NCBI GenBank assembly: GCA_963277665.1
Contig: CAUJRU010000140.1
Coordinates: 1,426,001 to 1,490,000, forward strand
DNA length: 64,000 bases
DNA from: Viscum album
Lineage: Eukaryota > Streptophyta > Magnoliopsida > Santalales > Viscaceae
Direction: 5' to 3'
The notes below the pieces were generated by a model that was not told where the DNA came from, ran no database searches, and worked only from the letters and a program-made list of their open reading frames with translations. Shown piece after piece: positions 51,000 through 63,136 of the stretch; the stretch's first letter is position 1; each line of letters begins with the position of its first letter. The position numbers and the translations under genes were made by a program.

Positions 51000-52260
51000 C
51001 TGAGAATTGTAAAAATTCCTAGTGGTATCCTCAACTAGTATTCACAAAGATGTTCGATGACATGAGGTGATAATTTTGGTGGTTATGTGGGATGAAATGC
51101 ATTACTAAGTGTTTATCACATTGTAATACATTCCAAGAGGTGAAAAATGAGCTATGAAAACTTTCCAGGTTTCTTCACCAACTTCCAGTCCCTAACTGGA
51201 TGTGGTTTGAGATAACTATAGATATTTGGGATGTGTTTCAACATAACTAGAGGATGAATAATGTGATTTTGGTGGTGATCAGTATGCTGAAGAAATCGGG
51301 TCACTATATAACAATTTGTGATAAAACCCATGATTACCAGTTGGGGAGTCTCTACGTGAAAGGGATAGTTTGATTGCCCATAGTTTCATATGATATATTC
51401 TCTGATAGAGATCCTCGATTTACATGTCGCTTTTGGATAGGTCTTCATGAGGCACATGGATCTCTCATTCGTTTGAGCACAACATAAAATCTACAATCGG
51501 ATGACCCAAAAGAAAGATCTATAAAGATTCTTGAGGACATGTTATGTGCTTGCTTTCTCAACATTGTTTTAGCATGGTATGATCATTTGGGGATGGTTGA
51601 TTTTTCTTATAATAAATGGTACTAGTCCATCTTTTGGATGGCTTGTTTTGAGGCATTGTATGGTCATTATTGAAAATATCCATTATGTTGGTTGAGGATT
51701 GGTGAGAGTTCCTTAGTTGGACCAATCTTGGTCAAAGATACAATAGAAATGATTCACTTGATTATTTTGAGAATGTTGACAGTGTGGATCTGATACAAGT
51801 CTTATACTGATCATCACCATAGACAATTGTATTTCACATTTGGTGAATATGTGTTCATGAATGTTTCACCTTGGTCTGGACATTTAATGCTTGGAAAGAA
51901 TGAGGATATTTGTCTTCATTTTGTAAGAATATTTCAGTATGTTGAGCATGTGGGGAAATATTCATACCAGTTAGCACTACCACCGTATCTAATTTTGATA
52001 CATAATGAGTTTCAAATTTATCAACTTCAAAATTATTTATCTGACCCATATCATGTTTTGAGATGTTGTGATAGAAACAAAGAATAGGATTTATCCATGA
52101 AAGAAAAACTTGTCCGGATACATGATTCTGAGACCAAGGTACTTTTTGTGATAATGATACCTTTGGATTGTGATCTATGGTAGCACGTCATTGATTCTAA
52201 TGAGATGAGGGAGTGTGAATCACTGATTATGGAGTAGTGGCCTCATCTATTTGAGGGGGA
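51000..52260 (+). pseudogene. Element C integrase remnant
   Basis: The zinc-binding part (SHCNTFQEVK, near 51115-51145) has its second Cys lost. The core is well readable at 51180-51480, including SDRDPRFTCRFW and the Glu block LHEAHGS. Then a frame at 51827-52087 gives the C-terminal barrel (GEYVFMNVSPW, YSYQLALPPYL, YLSDPYHVL), and the tail ends WPHLFE at about 52250. It has the best-preserved integrase core of the plus-strand elements, but stops and frameshifts kill it. Confidence 0.85.
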
Positions 52261-52309
52261 GGCTTCATTTTTGTCCTTTTGGGGACAAGATATTTCAAGG
52301 GTGGGAGGT

Positions 52310-55300
52310 TGTAACATCCTCTTACCACATTAAGGTATTCGTAAACCCCTCTTTTTTATTAACATTGGTGGGATTTTTTGGAGTTGTTTTGGATGATTTT
52401 ATGAAATATTATAGAGGTTTATATGGGTGGAGCATGGTTTTAACATAACATTCACACGGTTTGGAAAAATATTCAGTAGTTCTATTTTTGTGATAGTGGA
52501 CCCCACACATTATACAAATGGTTATTCCTAACCATATATAGTTTCACAGAAACCCCAATAGATGGGGTTTTTGAGATCCAATATTTTAGTTAAAATTTAC
52601 CAAGTCCCTTTTTTATATCTAGGATGTGCCTCCTTAATCCCAGATGTGTTTCTCCCATACTTGGAACATCCATTAGGGAATCTTTCCCCCTTAAAACCCT
52701 TTAAAATCGTTTTTGAATCTAGGAGAACATCGGTCGATCGCATTCCATTTAGTTTCCCCCTCCCGTACTCTTCCTCCGACGATATCTCTCATTATATTTA
52801 TGGTTACATGGATCTTGGTATTTATTTTTTGAGATAATACCATTTTTGGATATTAGACCATGGTTTGATTCTTGTTTGTTTGGTCTTCATTATTTTTGGA
52901 CAAATCTAGATTAGGGGTTGGTGTTGCGAGATACATTGTTTTCGAATGGTGGTTCAGTTATGATACCATGTTATTATAGAACAAAATTTCATTGTTTAAA
53001 TTTCAATTGTTCTAATTTAAATGATTTTTTTTAGATTTGAATCAAATGGATTTAAAATTTTTTTAAAACCCCACTTCAAGAATTTGAGTATTTGAGGAAA
53101 AATGAGATTTTTTCTGAGAATTTGAATTTGGTGAGATTTAAATTATTTAATATAAATAATATTTTTATGGGAATTGAATAAAATGTAAATTATTATTTTA
53201 ATTAAATAAGTATATATTTGATGGATTTGTTTTTAAAAACACCAATTCATGTGAATTAGGGGTCTGTGATTAAAATGAATGAATTTTTTGAGTTGGTTTC
53301 AAATCCCTATTTTGGAAATATTTTCTTAAAATGTATTGATGGAAACCTTAGGTTATCATCATAGTGAAATGGAATTTTTTTGATTTAAAACATGTTATGG
53401 TATTTAAAGAGAAAATTGTAATATTTTAATTGTATAATGGGATGAATTTCATTTTCTGTTATAAAATGATTTTCCCATCATTGATTTATACATGAGAAAA
53501 TGAATTCCTTATGTAGTTAGTGAGTTATTTTAGGTATCACTTTCTTATTATACAATGTTCTAAAACATCTATTGTGAAAATACATTAAGGAAACATTGTA
53601 GCATTTGTGGGTTGATTGTGTTTTTGGAAAAATCATTTTTTATGGTAAATTTTTGACTTATAGAGATGTTTTTGACAATACATGCTGACAAAGAACCATG
53701 AAAATTTAATAGAATATATCTATGTGGTATAAAAAATAGATATAATGTGGAACCGTTTTCTAGTGTTTTAAAAAAAATTGGTGTCTAATATTTGGAGTTT
53801 CGTGAGTACGACAAAATTACTATTTCCTTAAATATCTTATCAAAATATTTAATTGGAAGATGTTTTTCATTATGGTCATAATGAATTGTATTTTAAAAGA
53901 TATGAATAATTTTTATTGTGCACTCTGTGATTATAATAAGCTTCGAGAATAACATAGGTGGACACCATTGTGAGGGATCATTGTGATGGCAACAAAAAGG
54001 AATTGATGGAATGCTCTGTGATTACGATGAGCTATGTGATCCGAAAATTCATGTGGTGCTTCACAATATAGAGAAAATTTTGGTGGCAATTTCGTAGCTT
54101 TTCAATTTGAGATGACGTGGTGCTCACTTCGCATGGAATGTTCTTGTGTCGATGGAATCACCTATAAATTGTCTTCACCCCCTTGAGATATGTAGATATT
54201 TTTTCAAGATAAGTATGTATCTCTATATCCACAAAGGTGGTTCGTAGAGGCAGTGTGCTTTGTGAATGTTAGGAGCATCGTAGTAGCTAATCTAGCTTCG
54301 TGAAAGAGGTGTCTTCCACATTGGATACGTGAAATTTTTCACGGATGTCACTTTGTAATGGATTGATCTCTATGGAGGCCTACGCTTTCTGATGGTGTGT
54401 GATTGGTGAAGAAGAAGGTACATGGAAATGGATTGTTTGGGCATTGAAAATTTTGGGGGATCACTATATAGGGAGATTTTCGAAGGTATTTTAAATTATT
54501 TTGCCCCAATCACCTGTGGAAATGGGGTATTCTTCATTGGATAAAATTTTGCCTTCAAAAGAGCATCTACATACAGTTAAGGATGCACTTGTTAGGGATA
54601 ATTGATGGACCTGTACATCTTTAAACAGTGATTGGATCTTAAGAAGAAGTGGTGAGATCACATTAGTTGAAAGAGTTGTGATTTCACAAATAGTGAATGG
54701 TTGTAAACCAGGATGGATAGTGAGTCCACATCAAACTTTTAAATAGCAGGGCAATTATAATGGATTTGGTACAACATTAGATTGTCGGGGTATGCTCCTA
54801 GGATGCACCTCAGTGATGGGGAGCCATGAATGATTGGTGATCCATATGCTTGATTTATGATTAATTCATACTCTTTAATGAGAAGGATACAGAAAAGTGA
54901 GTTTTCTCTATCAAAAAAAAGAAGATAAAAAAGGGTACATGTTTTATGTTTTCATACCCAGATTCCACACCCCTCATTATATATACCCTAGTATACCTAA
55001 CATTATCATATAAGTATAACTCATTCCTTAGGTGATGGAGGGGACACCCCTTCACCTTAGTCCCAAATGGGCATATGTACATATTTTCTGTATTCACAGT
55101 GTCAGATCCCAATATCCTAGAACTATCATACCTATTTGGAAGATGACTACACTGCTCACATTTTTTATTTTTTGAATACATTTATATTCTATTTTCATAA
55201 ACTATTTTACATACCATGAGAATTTAAATAAAATGATTATATAATGTGTATATTTAATAAATTTCTGAAAATTTTTTTATATGAAAAGTATTATTTTGAT

Positions 55301-55925
55301 TAATGGAATATTCCATCTTTTGAAAAAATTTCTATCAATTGAAATGTATATCTTGATTTTCTAAAGGTATTCCATCTTTAAAACTATAGATAATTATTTT
55401 TATAAATATTATTTTGTTATTTCCAAACCCATTTGTTTTAAAATGGAATGCACATTTTATTATAATTGATATTATCATATATTATGGAATGTTTGTGTGG
55501 AATCATAATGGGAATCGTCTCACACCCTACTTATCTTGTCGAGTGTTTTTAGATTTTCTCCTTTCTAGTTTGAGTAAAGTAAAATGATCTCTTGGAGGTG
55601 GATCCTGCTACGTAACTTTGGTCTTGGAAAGTTTTTTCCTTAGGGACACTATGATGTTTTCCAATTTTTGTATCTGGGATTTAGTATATTCGATGTTGTT
55701 TATATTTAACTTACGTTACATTTCTCCCAATTGAGTTTTCCTTTCATATTCATATTGTCATGTTTTATTTTGATTCTACTTTGTTAGTGGAAAAATAGTT
55801 CCCACATTAATTACGTTTGATGCTAGGTTCCAGTTACCGACCCATGGGGATCGCGAATTCCCTTCGGTCAATGTCAGGACCGAATCGTTTATTGGGTTAC
55901 CATGGTAATTGGGCTGGTTCATGAA
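52310..55925 (+). repeat. Element C right LTR, split by a solo LTR
   Basis: It follows a purine tract (about 52296-52309, AAGGGTGGGAGGT). It aligns with the left LTR from start to 53569 and again from 55003 to the end (CTTATCTTGTCGAG, ACCGACCCATGGGG). Confidence 0.82.
53570..55002 (+). repeat. Solo copia-like LTR F' inside element C
   Basis: This 1,433-bp segment interrupts the alignment of the two C LTRs. It starts TATTGTGAAAATACATTAAGG, corresponding to TGTTGGG... at 15276, and ends CCTAACA. The flanks ACATC and TTATC are a plausible decayed duplication, and host sequence resumes with ATCATAT as in the left LTR. A minus-strand frame of 106 codons across its right edge (55181-54861) is not a gene. 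Confidence 0.72.
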
Positions 55926-58900
55926 ATGGGTGTTTGTTGTCCAGTTTGGTCCTTGATGTCTTTCATATGATGGTTATGGTAGTGACCACATGACCATTTT
56001 TTCTTAACATATAGTATTTTCAAAAATATTAGATTTTATTTCTTCATATAGTTCTAATTTCTAATAGAAATTTTATGAATTATATGACCATTGTTCATTC
56101 TGAGTGTATAAAATATCTCTTTTTTAATTTTGAGGAAAAAATATTTTTTTTATAGTCATGAATATACATATATATGTTTTGATTCCATAATTATGAAACC
56201 ATGTTGAATTAAAAGATATTTAAACATATTTATTCTATTTCTGTTTTCAAAATCATTGATATTGTAAAAAATATATCATTGTTCATGTTGATACACTACA
56301 CAATCCAAATAAGAATGTGTTATAACAATGGAATAAATAAGAACATGTTATTGTTTATAATAATATAGCCATTAGAAAAGAATAATGATTTTTTTATAAA
56401 AAAATTAAATTGATAATACATATTATAGAAGTGAAATATAAGTATGATGAATGAAAAATAAGTAAAATAAGTCATTATTCAAAAAAGAAGATATTATATC
56501 ATCTCTTGGAAGGATTCTTAGTTTTGAAGAATTATAGAATTCTTTTAATACTAAAAGAAACCTCAACTATGATGGATTTATCAAGGAGAAAAGTTTTATA
56601 GGATTAATCATTATAAACATGGCACCGTTTTTGTTTAACAAGGTTTAGGAATGGTCCATATATTTGGGGGAAAGGGTTCCATTTTGGTGAATACTCATTA
56701 TAAAATGTAAAAGGAATAACATGTTTCAAGGAATATAGAACTAAAGTGGATAAATATTTTAAAAGGGGTCTGTTTAGAAACTTTATTCCCTCATAAAAAA
56801 TTATCAACAATTTTATGTGATATTTCATTACATAAACCCTTATTTTAACCCCTTTACCTCATTTTTTTATTTTCTGTGGTAATTATCTTTTACCATAGTA
56901 ACATATTTTCTCTAGTTCATGAAAACAAACATATTACATATTTTTTAATATATAATTCTAAATATGAAATCCATTATTTTATAAACTGTTTTAATTATAG
57001 AAATTGACATTAATATAATGAATATAAAATGCCAAAAATTGTATTAATAGAAAAAATATACCAATATTGGATTTATTCCTATATCTTACCATGTAATAAT
57101 AATTAAATGAATATAAATTTATTTCTATATATATATATATATTAATAACACCATTTTTTTAAATATATATATAATATTTACCAATTTAATTTATAAAGAC
57201 ATAAAATAATAATGAAGAAAATCTTTAAAAAATATCTACTATTAATATTAAATGATTTTATTTTTATTTATTTTCCAATAATAAATTTTTTAATTCTAAT
57301 TTATTTAATAATATTTTTACAACATAAATTTTATTAAATTTCATAATAAAGATATAAAAATATATTTTCTTATATGTAATATATAATAAAATAAATATGT
57401 GTAAATAAATTATATTCATTTTTCAATGAATCACTTGATTATAACTTATTATATTTGTTTTTTTTCTTGGATATCATTTATATAGTTAACTAATCATTAA
57501 ATATGTTTAATTAACAATTTTTATTAAATTCTTGTTAATGGTTATAAATTTAAAATAATGCATATAAAAAAATTTACATAGAAACTAAATTATTTTCACA
57601 AATTTTTTACGGTATTTTTATTACATTCTAATATAATTTATTTTATTTCAGACAAATATATTTATTATAAATTATATATATTTTTAACATGTCAATAAAT
57701 ATTGATTATTTCAACTAGATTTTCATAATTCTAAAATAGAAATATGTTTTGTTGTATTTTACCCAATGACTATTTATCCCTTTATAAAAATGAAATAATG
57801 ATTATATTACCCCCATTATATTTAATAAATTCCTTCCACTCTAATTTATAAAATTGATGTTCCCATTCCAATTGTTTTCATTTATGAATTTTCATATAAA
57901 TTAATCTTTCATGATGCTTTCACCATTATATGCCTTTTTATACTAGAGTGGTTATCCATAAAGAGGATGGTATAGATGATTTTTTATTTGAAATGATATT
58001 ATTATTTTCTAATTACAATCCATTTTTATTTGGTAATGTTTTATGGGATGTAATCATCAATGTTATGTAACAGTCCATGATATGTAATATATGGTAGTAG
58101 GTATTTTTGGAATAATGTTCATTTATGAATGAATAATTCATTTTATAATTTCATTTATTAGAAGTATTAATAATTTTCTATATATCTTTTGGCTAATTAT
58201 AATGAATAAAACAAAAGAATAAGGTGGAAAATATTTAAAAAATATATAGAATTTTATTTTAGAGTTCACCAAGATACCTCAAAATAGAGATCACAATTCT
58301 ATTGAACTGAAACCACGAATTACCAAAATGAGGAACATGTGTACGTTAAACCGATGTTGTATGATCTTTGTTTATTAAATAACATGATTGAAAAAGGTCT
58401 ATAAAAGGTCTGAAAAGACCCCATACACCAGGTTTTATCCATGGGATAACTTGAATCACTAAACATATATATGGGATTCTTTCTTTAGTCATGAATACTC
58501 TTGCACCAAAGAAGATTGGCTAGTTGTGAGGGAATGTATTATATGTTGGTGAAAATATGTTTGTGATATAATTGAGGTAATTTAAAATAGAAATTATCCA
58601 AAACCACCCAAAAAAATAAATATATTATTCATAGATAAACATGATAGTCGTGAAAATTAAAATTTCATATAGTCATACAATATACCTCAAACTAATCATC
58701 CATTTGGAAATAACATAAAAATCACAAAAGAATCAAACATTACTAAGGAATATGTACTATGATCCCAAGGCATCAACTCATCCAAATCACTAATACCAGT
58801 TAAGATACTCTATATTCATTGACTATACATCGTGTGCTCTTAATGGTACTATACACATATGGTTTGGACTTACAATGCGTTAACTGTGTACAGTGTGAGA

Positions 58901-59024
58901 TATAAATATAAGAAGGGTAACAATATGTTCCCCCAATATAATCCATCAATCCCACTTGTATATATGAGATAAATAAATTAAATATGTTAAACTCATAAGA
59001 ATGCTACTCAGGACTTCATGTCCA
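55926..59024. other. AT-rich unclassified region
   Basis: No protein domain or LTR recognised. A TA run is at about 57126-57142, and many poly-A/T tracts occur from 56.9 to 57.9 kb. The longest frame is 74 codons. It may be very old transposon sequence. Confidence 0.45.
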
Positions 59025-59037
59025 AACTAGGATACCA
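59025..59037 (-). other. Possible primer-binding site left of element E LTR
   Basis: The minus strand reads TGGTATCCTAGTT directly after the LTR end GGGTGTCA. Nine of 13 bases match the initiator-Met primer site, the first seven perfectly. If real, this LTR also begins another internal region running left. Confidence 0.42.
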
Positions 59038-59910
59038 TGACACCCTGCAATTCCATCATTTATTTAAAAACTAGAATCTGGAGCCACATAACTGGTTCCC
59101 CGTACCTAGTTCCCACATGACCTCAAGCACGTTTTCCCAAACGCCAGAGGCTACCGATTAGCAGTGAGGGCCTTGGTGAGTCCGTGGGAAAATTATGCCT
59201 TCAATTGGTAAAGTATACCGCAGGAGAATAAACATAATCAATAGTGGAAGCAGTAAACATCATACAACAACTGAAATAAAAGTCGAAGCAATGTCTGATA
59301 TAATAATGATGCAGAATGGTACTTGTACCTATGGAAAGCAGTAAGCAAAACAGCATGCTGAAATACAATTGAAACCAAAGTAGTAAACGTAAACAACAAC
59401 TCCGGCAGCATCACGAGCCAAATCTCGGTCCCATGCACTCCAGCTCCAACCAGAAACCAAGTACATGAGGTATAAGGGACACAATCCCAATCTACACCTG
59501 CAACTATATAATCTGTTTGGGCTGAAAAGCAGGACCCAAACATGGTGTGAGACTAATCCCAGTAGGAAATTACCACAATATTTAGTCCCTACTGTCAGTG
59601 AGTAATATAGAAAGAGTAAAGGAAAATAAGTACAGTAATGGACTATGAGTAAACCAGTAAATAATCCTACCAATTACCATTCACATTCATTTTATTAAAC
59701 AACCAGGGAAACCCAGAAAATCTTTCTATTCCAAGGTAAGCAAGTAACAGAGTAGGTATCTAAAAATACTACCGAAACACAAGCGGTACAAACCCCAAAA
59801 TTGTTCTTTGTCTTGGTGGACTCATCACAACCAACCATCAAAATTCACACTGACCCTCTCAGTGGATCAAACTAGCATGCCCATATAGTACAGTAATCAA
59901 AAAAGGCACA

Positions 59911-60150
59911 GACACTCTGGGAAGCTCTCATGTCAATTCCCCTATGGTCTTGTGACGATAGCTAAAGACACTCTTTGGAATCACTTACATCTAATTACTC
60001 ATGTGGTCTCGATGCGTGTGTAAACTAAGAACACTCTTGGGAAGCACAATGTCTTATTCCCATAGGTCCTGCGTACGAAACTAAAACCAACAGACCCTCT
60101 AGGGAAGCACTTAATCGTCTATTCCCTCTTTGATCTACCGCACCAGGTTC
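59911..60150 (-). repeat. About 60-bp tandem array in element E LTR
   Basis: Four diverged units begin near 59911, 59967, 60029 and 60093 (plus strand, GACACTCT... or GACCCTCT). Three contain GGGAA and TTCCC about 12-15 bases apart, so each can fold as a small hairpin; the second has lost it. Confidence 0.7.
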
Positions 60151-60875
60151 TCACAGCTCTGAGCAGTCCAGTAATGCGTAATCGACTGTCAGCAGCCCTA
60201 AGTAAGTTCAAAAACTACTTGGATAATAGGTACCATGCATCAAAAGCATTTAAACAGCATGCACCACATGAAAACAGTCATAACAAGTAAACTAGAAATT
60301 GTAATAGGGGATGCCTCACAGGAAAATGGTGTCGACCGACAATAAATATCCAAACAGGGAGAAACACATGTGGGGTGATCCTAAAACATTAAACCAAGCA
60401 TATATTAGCAATAATTAATCATTAGCTAACAATAAATCTCGGGAAAACACACAATAGGATGAAAATCCAAAACCCGGGATACCCAATATATGGGTATCCG
60501 ACACTTTTGCAACCAAAACTCAACGAACATCAACATAGGGAAACAAATCACCTGCCTCGATCCGCGAAGATCGATATAGTTGATCCTCGGCCCGTGAATC
60601 GGCCTAGAACGGAGTAGATCTACAAAACTTCTAAAACGTTCAACCTTAGATAACTCACACGAGAGAAAGAATCAGGAAACAAGTCCAAAGAAAAACCAAG
60701 AACTCACCAATGTGATTCTTCTGCAATCGACGGAGTATGATTCAGACAAATGGTGATAGATCAATGGCTCGGAGAAGAATCGTCCTCCTTGGACGCTCTG
60801 GACAAGATTAGGCAGAGAAGAATACATTAATGATAATTAGGCAGGACCCCGGTCTAATTAATGAAATAAAAAAGA

Positions 60876-61010
60876 AAGTACAAGGCGTGTACTTGATTTT
60901 TTCCGTACTCCACTTTAAGTGGCTGCCACATCATCCCTACACACCGTGTGTGTGGCCCGGACATTTCCAGTACATGGCTTCGAGCGGCAAAGGAGTACAA
61001 GTCTTGTACT
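60876..61010 (-). repeat. Palindrome cluster in element E U3
   Basis: Three palindromes: AAGTACA/TGTACTT around five bases near 60877, CACACCGTGTGTG near 60940, and a perfect AGTACAAG-T-CTTGTACT at 60994-61010. Related GTAC/TGTA words continue to about 61030. Confidence 0.68.
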
Positions 61011-61236
61011 AATAATTTACAGGGTGTGTACTCTAAAAATTTCTAGATTCTCCATTTTATCATAAAACGCCCATAAAAGTGAACCGTACCTGAAACTGAA
61101 GCTCCGAGTTCTTACAAACTTCCACCCTTAAAGAGATTTGTCAAATAATTTCCCTAAAAAGGCGTATAGGAAGAAACCTCGAACAACTCTGGCCATTGTG
61201 ATCACATATCAACCACCCTCTCCCAAGTTTCTTTAT

Positions 61237-62400
61237 TTATATTTTCGTGCTTCCATAGCACCCGTAATAGAGGAATAGACCAGCCACAGAGTACCTTAGC
61301 ACTATGATAAACAATCCTGATAGGATGCTCCTAGAAAGATGCATCCTACTCCAGCTCAACCTCCTCAGGTTGAAAAAATGAGACGGGTCTGAGAAATATT
61401 GTCGAAGCTGAGATACAGGAAAGAAGTCGTTCATTGCCTAGTACCTCTGAAATAACTGCAACATATAAGCAACCAGCCCGACTCTCTCCCGAACCTCAAA
61501 CAACCTGATGTGTTTCAGTGAAATATTCCCCTGCCTCCTAATCCTCTTATGTCCCAACCTCGGGGTAATACGCATGAAAACTTGGTCTCCAAAATTGAAC
61601 TCCAAAGGTCATCTCTGCTGATCAACATAAGATTTCTGCCAAGACTGTCCAGTAGCCATCCTCTTCCGAATCAATTCCACCTGCTCTATGGTCTCCTGAA
61701 TGAGATGAGGTCCCAGCAAGGGTGCCTCTCCTATCTCTAGCCAACATAATGGTGATCTCCATGACCTACCATACAAAGCCACATAAGGTTCCATCTGAAT
61801 AGTCTCCTGAAATCTGTTGTTGTAGGCGAACTCCACCAGAGGGATATGCTTCTCCCATGTACCGCCAAAGTCTAGAATGCTTTCTCGGAGCATATCTTCA
61901 AGCACCTAGATTTTACGTTTGGACATTCCATCAGTCTGGGAATGGTATGTTGTACTCTAAAGTACATGTGTACCCAAAGCCCTATATAGCCCCTGCCAGA
62001 AGTGTGATGTAAAACGTGCATCCCTGTCTAAAACAATGGATTGTGGAACTCCATGTAGACATACAATCTCTCAGATGTACAACTATCCCAGCTCATCAAC
62101 AGTGAAGGTCTCCGTGATCATCAAGAAGTGTGCAACCTTCGTGAGCCTGTCCACTATAACCCAAATTGAATCATTTACTCGAGGCGATATTGGTACCCCT
62201 GTCATGAAGTCCATCATGACATCATTCCATTTCCACTCAGGAATGGGTAACTATTGTAAAAGCCATGTTATTCACTGATGCTCTGCCTTCACCTGCAGAC
62301 AGGTGGAACAACGCATAACAATACCAGCCACATCCTTCTTCATACATGGACACCAATACTGACGGTGTAAGTCACGGTATATCTTGGTGACACCATGATG
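61237..62400 (-). pseudogene. Element E integrase remnant
   Basis: Read leftwards: the zinc part keeps both Cys (RCSTCLQVKAEHQ, about 62330-62290), then the core with catalytic Asp in MMDFMTG and second Asp in [10 protein letters not shown]. The Glu block reads LYRALGT, so the third catalytic residue is Arg. An open 98-codon piece (61905-61609) holds LEDML, VEFAYNN and ALYGRSWRSPLCW. The C-terminal piece (61434-61237) begins NDFFPVSQLRQYFSDPSH. Four or more stops interrupt it. Confidence 0.86.
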
Positions 62401-62559
62401 AACTGCTCAAGATGAAGCACGAAACTCCTGCATTAGCTCCTCACATATGTCCATTGAAACCCATACGCAGTCTTTGAAAATGTAGCACCTCGTCATCGCC
62501 CACTGTCCACCCCGGAGTAGGGTCTCCATCTGACACACCCTCTCATTGGACTAGGCCTT

Positions 62560-63121
62560 TTGGGTCTAATAACTGCCTCATGAAAACTCGATCTAAAATA
62601 TTTGAGGTAACAACTATAGAAGAAAGAACTGTCTGTCCCTGTCTGTCGTGAACCTACAAATGCATCTCAGAAAATAGAGCCATAACCTACCACTCACTGA
62701 TGGCCTCCCAAACTGCCTGCAACTGAGTCCTCCTTCTCAGTGTGTCTACCACATCATTACCTTTCCCATGCGTATAAGAAAGCTCGATGTCGAAAGACTG
62801 TAGGTACTCGACCCACCTCTGCTATCTTAGGTTTATGTCACGTTGCGTGAAGATATACTTGAGGATCTTATGGTCAGTATATACCACAAAATTCTCTCCT
62901 ATGAGATAGTGTTTCCAACAACGTAAGGCATGATCAACTGCTCCCAACTCAATGTTTTGCGTAGGATAGTTCTTCTCATGTGGCCTCAACTGCCAAGATT
63001 CATACGCAACAAAACGATATTCCTGCATAAGCACTTCTCCAAGCCTGATGCCAGATGCATCACAGACAACTGTATAACTCTTTCCCGGCTCTGGCAGAAC
63101 TAGAATCGGTGCAAAAGTCAA
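62560..63121 (-). pseudogene. Element E RNase H remnant
   Basis: The 99-codon frame 63121-62822 reads APILVLPEPGKSYTVVCDASG with the first catalytic Asp, VLMQEYRFVAYES, HEKNYPTQNIELGAV with Glu, and WKHYLIGENFVVYTDHKIL with the next Asp. These are the expected RNase H blocks in order. The rest continues in other frames. Confidence 0.86.
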
Positions 63122-63136
63122 TATCCCCTTTAGCTC

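Larger units (their letters stand above)
45541..55925 (+). mobile_element. Element C: decayed Del/Tekay-like gypsy retrotransposon
   Basis: The left LTR starts TGTTACATCC and the right LTR TGTAACATCC. Both continue with a similar GGTATTC...AACCCC block and GGAGTTGTTTTGG. Flanks are TTGGG (45536-45540) and ATGGG (55926-55930), matching at 4 of 5. The internal region (47703-52309) has gag, protease, reverse transcriptase, RNase H and integrase in standard gypsy order. The integrase tail, ending in a WPHLFE motif shortly before the right LTR, fits the Del/Tekay group. All frames are broken. The right LTR is about 1.45 kb longer because of a nested solo LTR. Confidence 0.87.
59038..61116 (-). repeat. 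Element E LTR (3' LTR of the pol at right)
   Basis: The minus strand starts TGTAAGAACTCGGAG and probably ends GGGTGTCA. The start is certain from the adjacent polypurine tract AAGGGTGGAAG; the end is less so. Contents: palindromes near the start (60876-61010), CpG-containing sequence, and a 60-bp tandem array (59911-60150). Frames of 101 and 114 codons inside it are not considered genes. Confidence 0.75.

Noticed and set aside
59238..59673. 101- and 114-codon minus-strand frames
   Set aside because: Both lie within the E LTR in overlapping frames; hydrophobic character comes from T-rich sequence.
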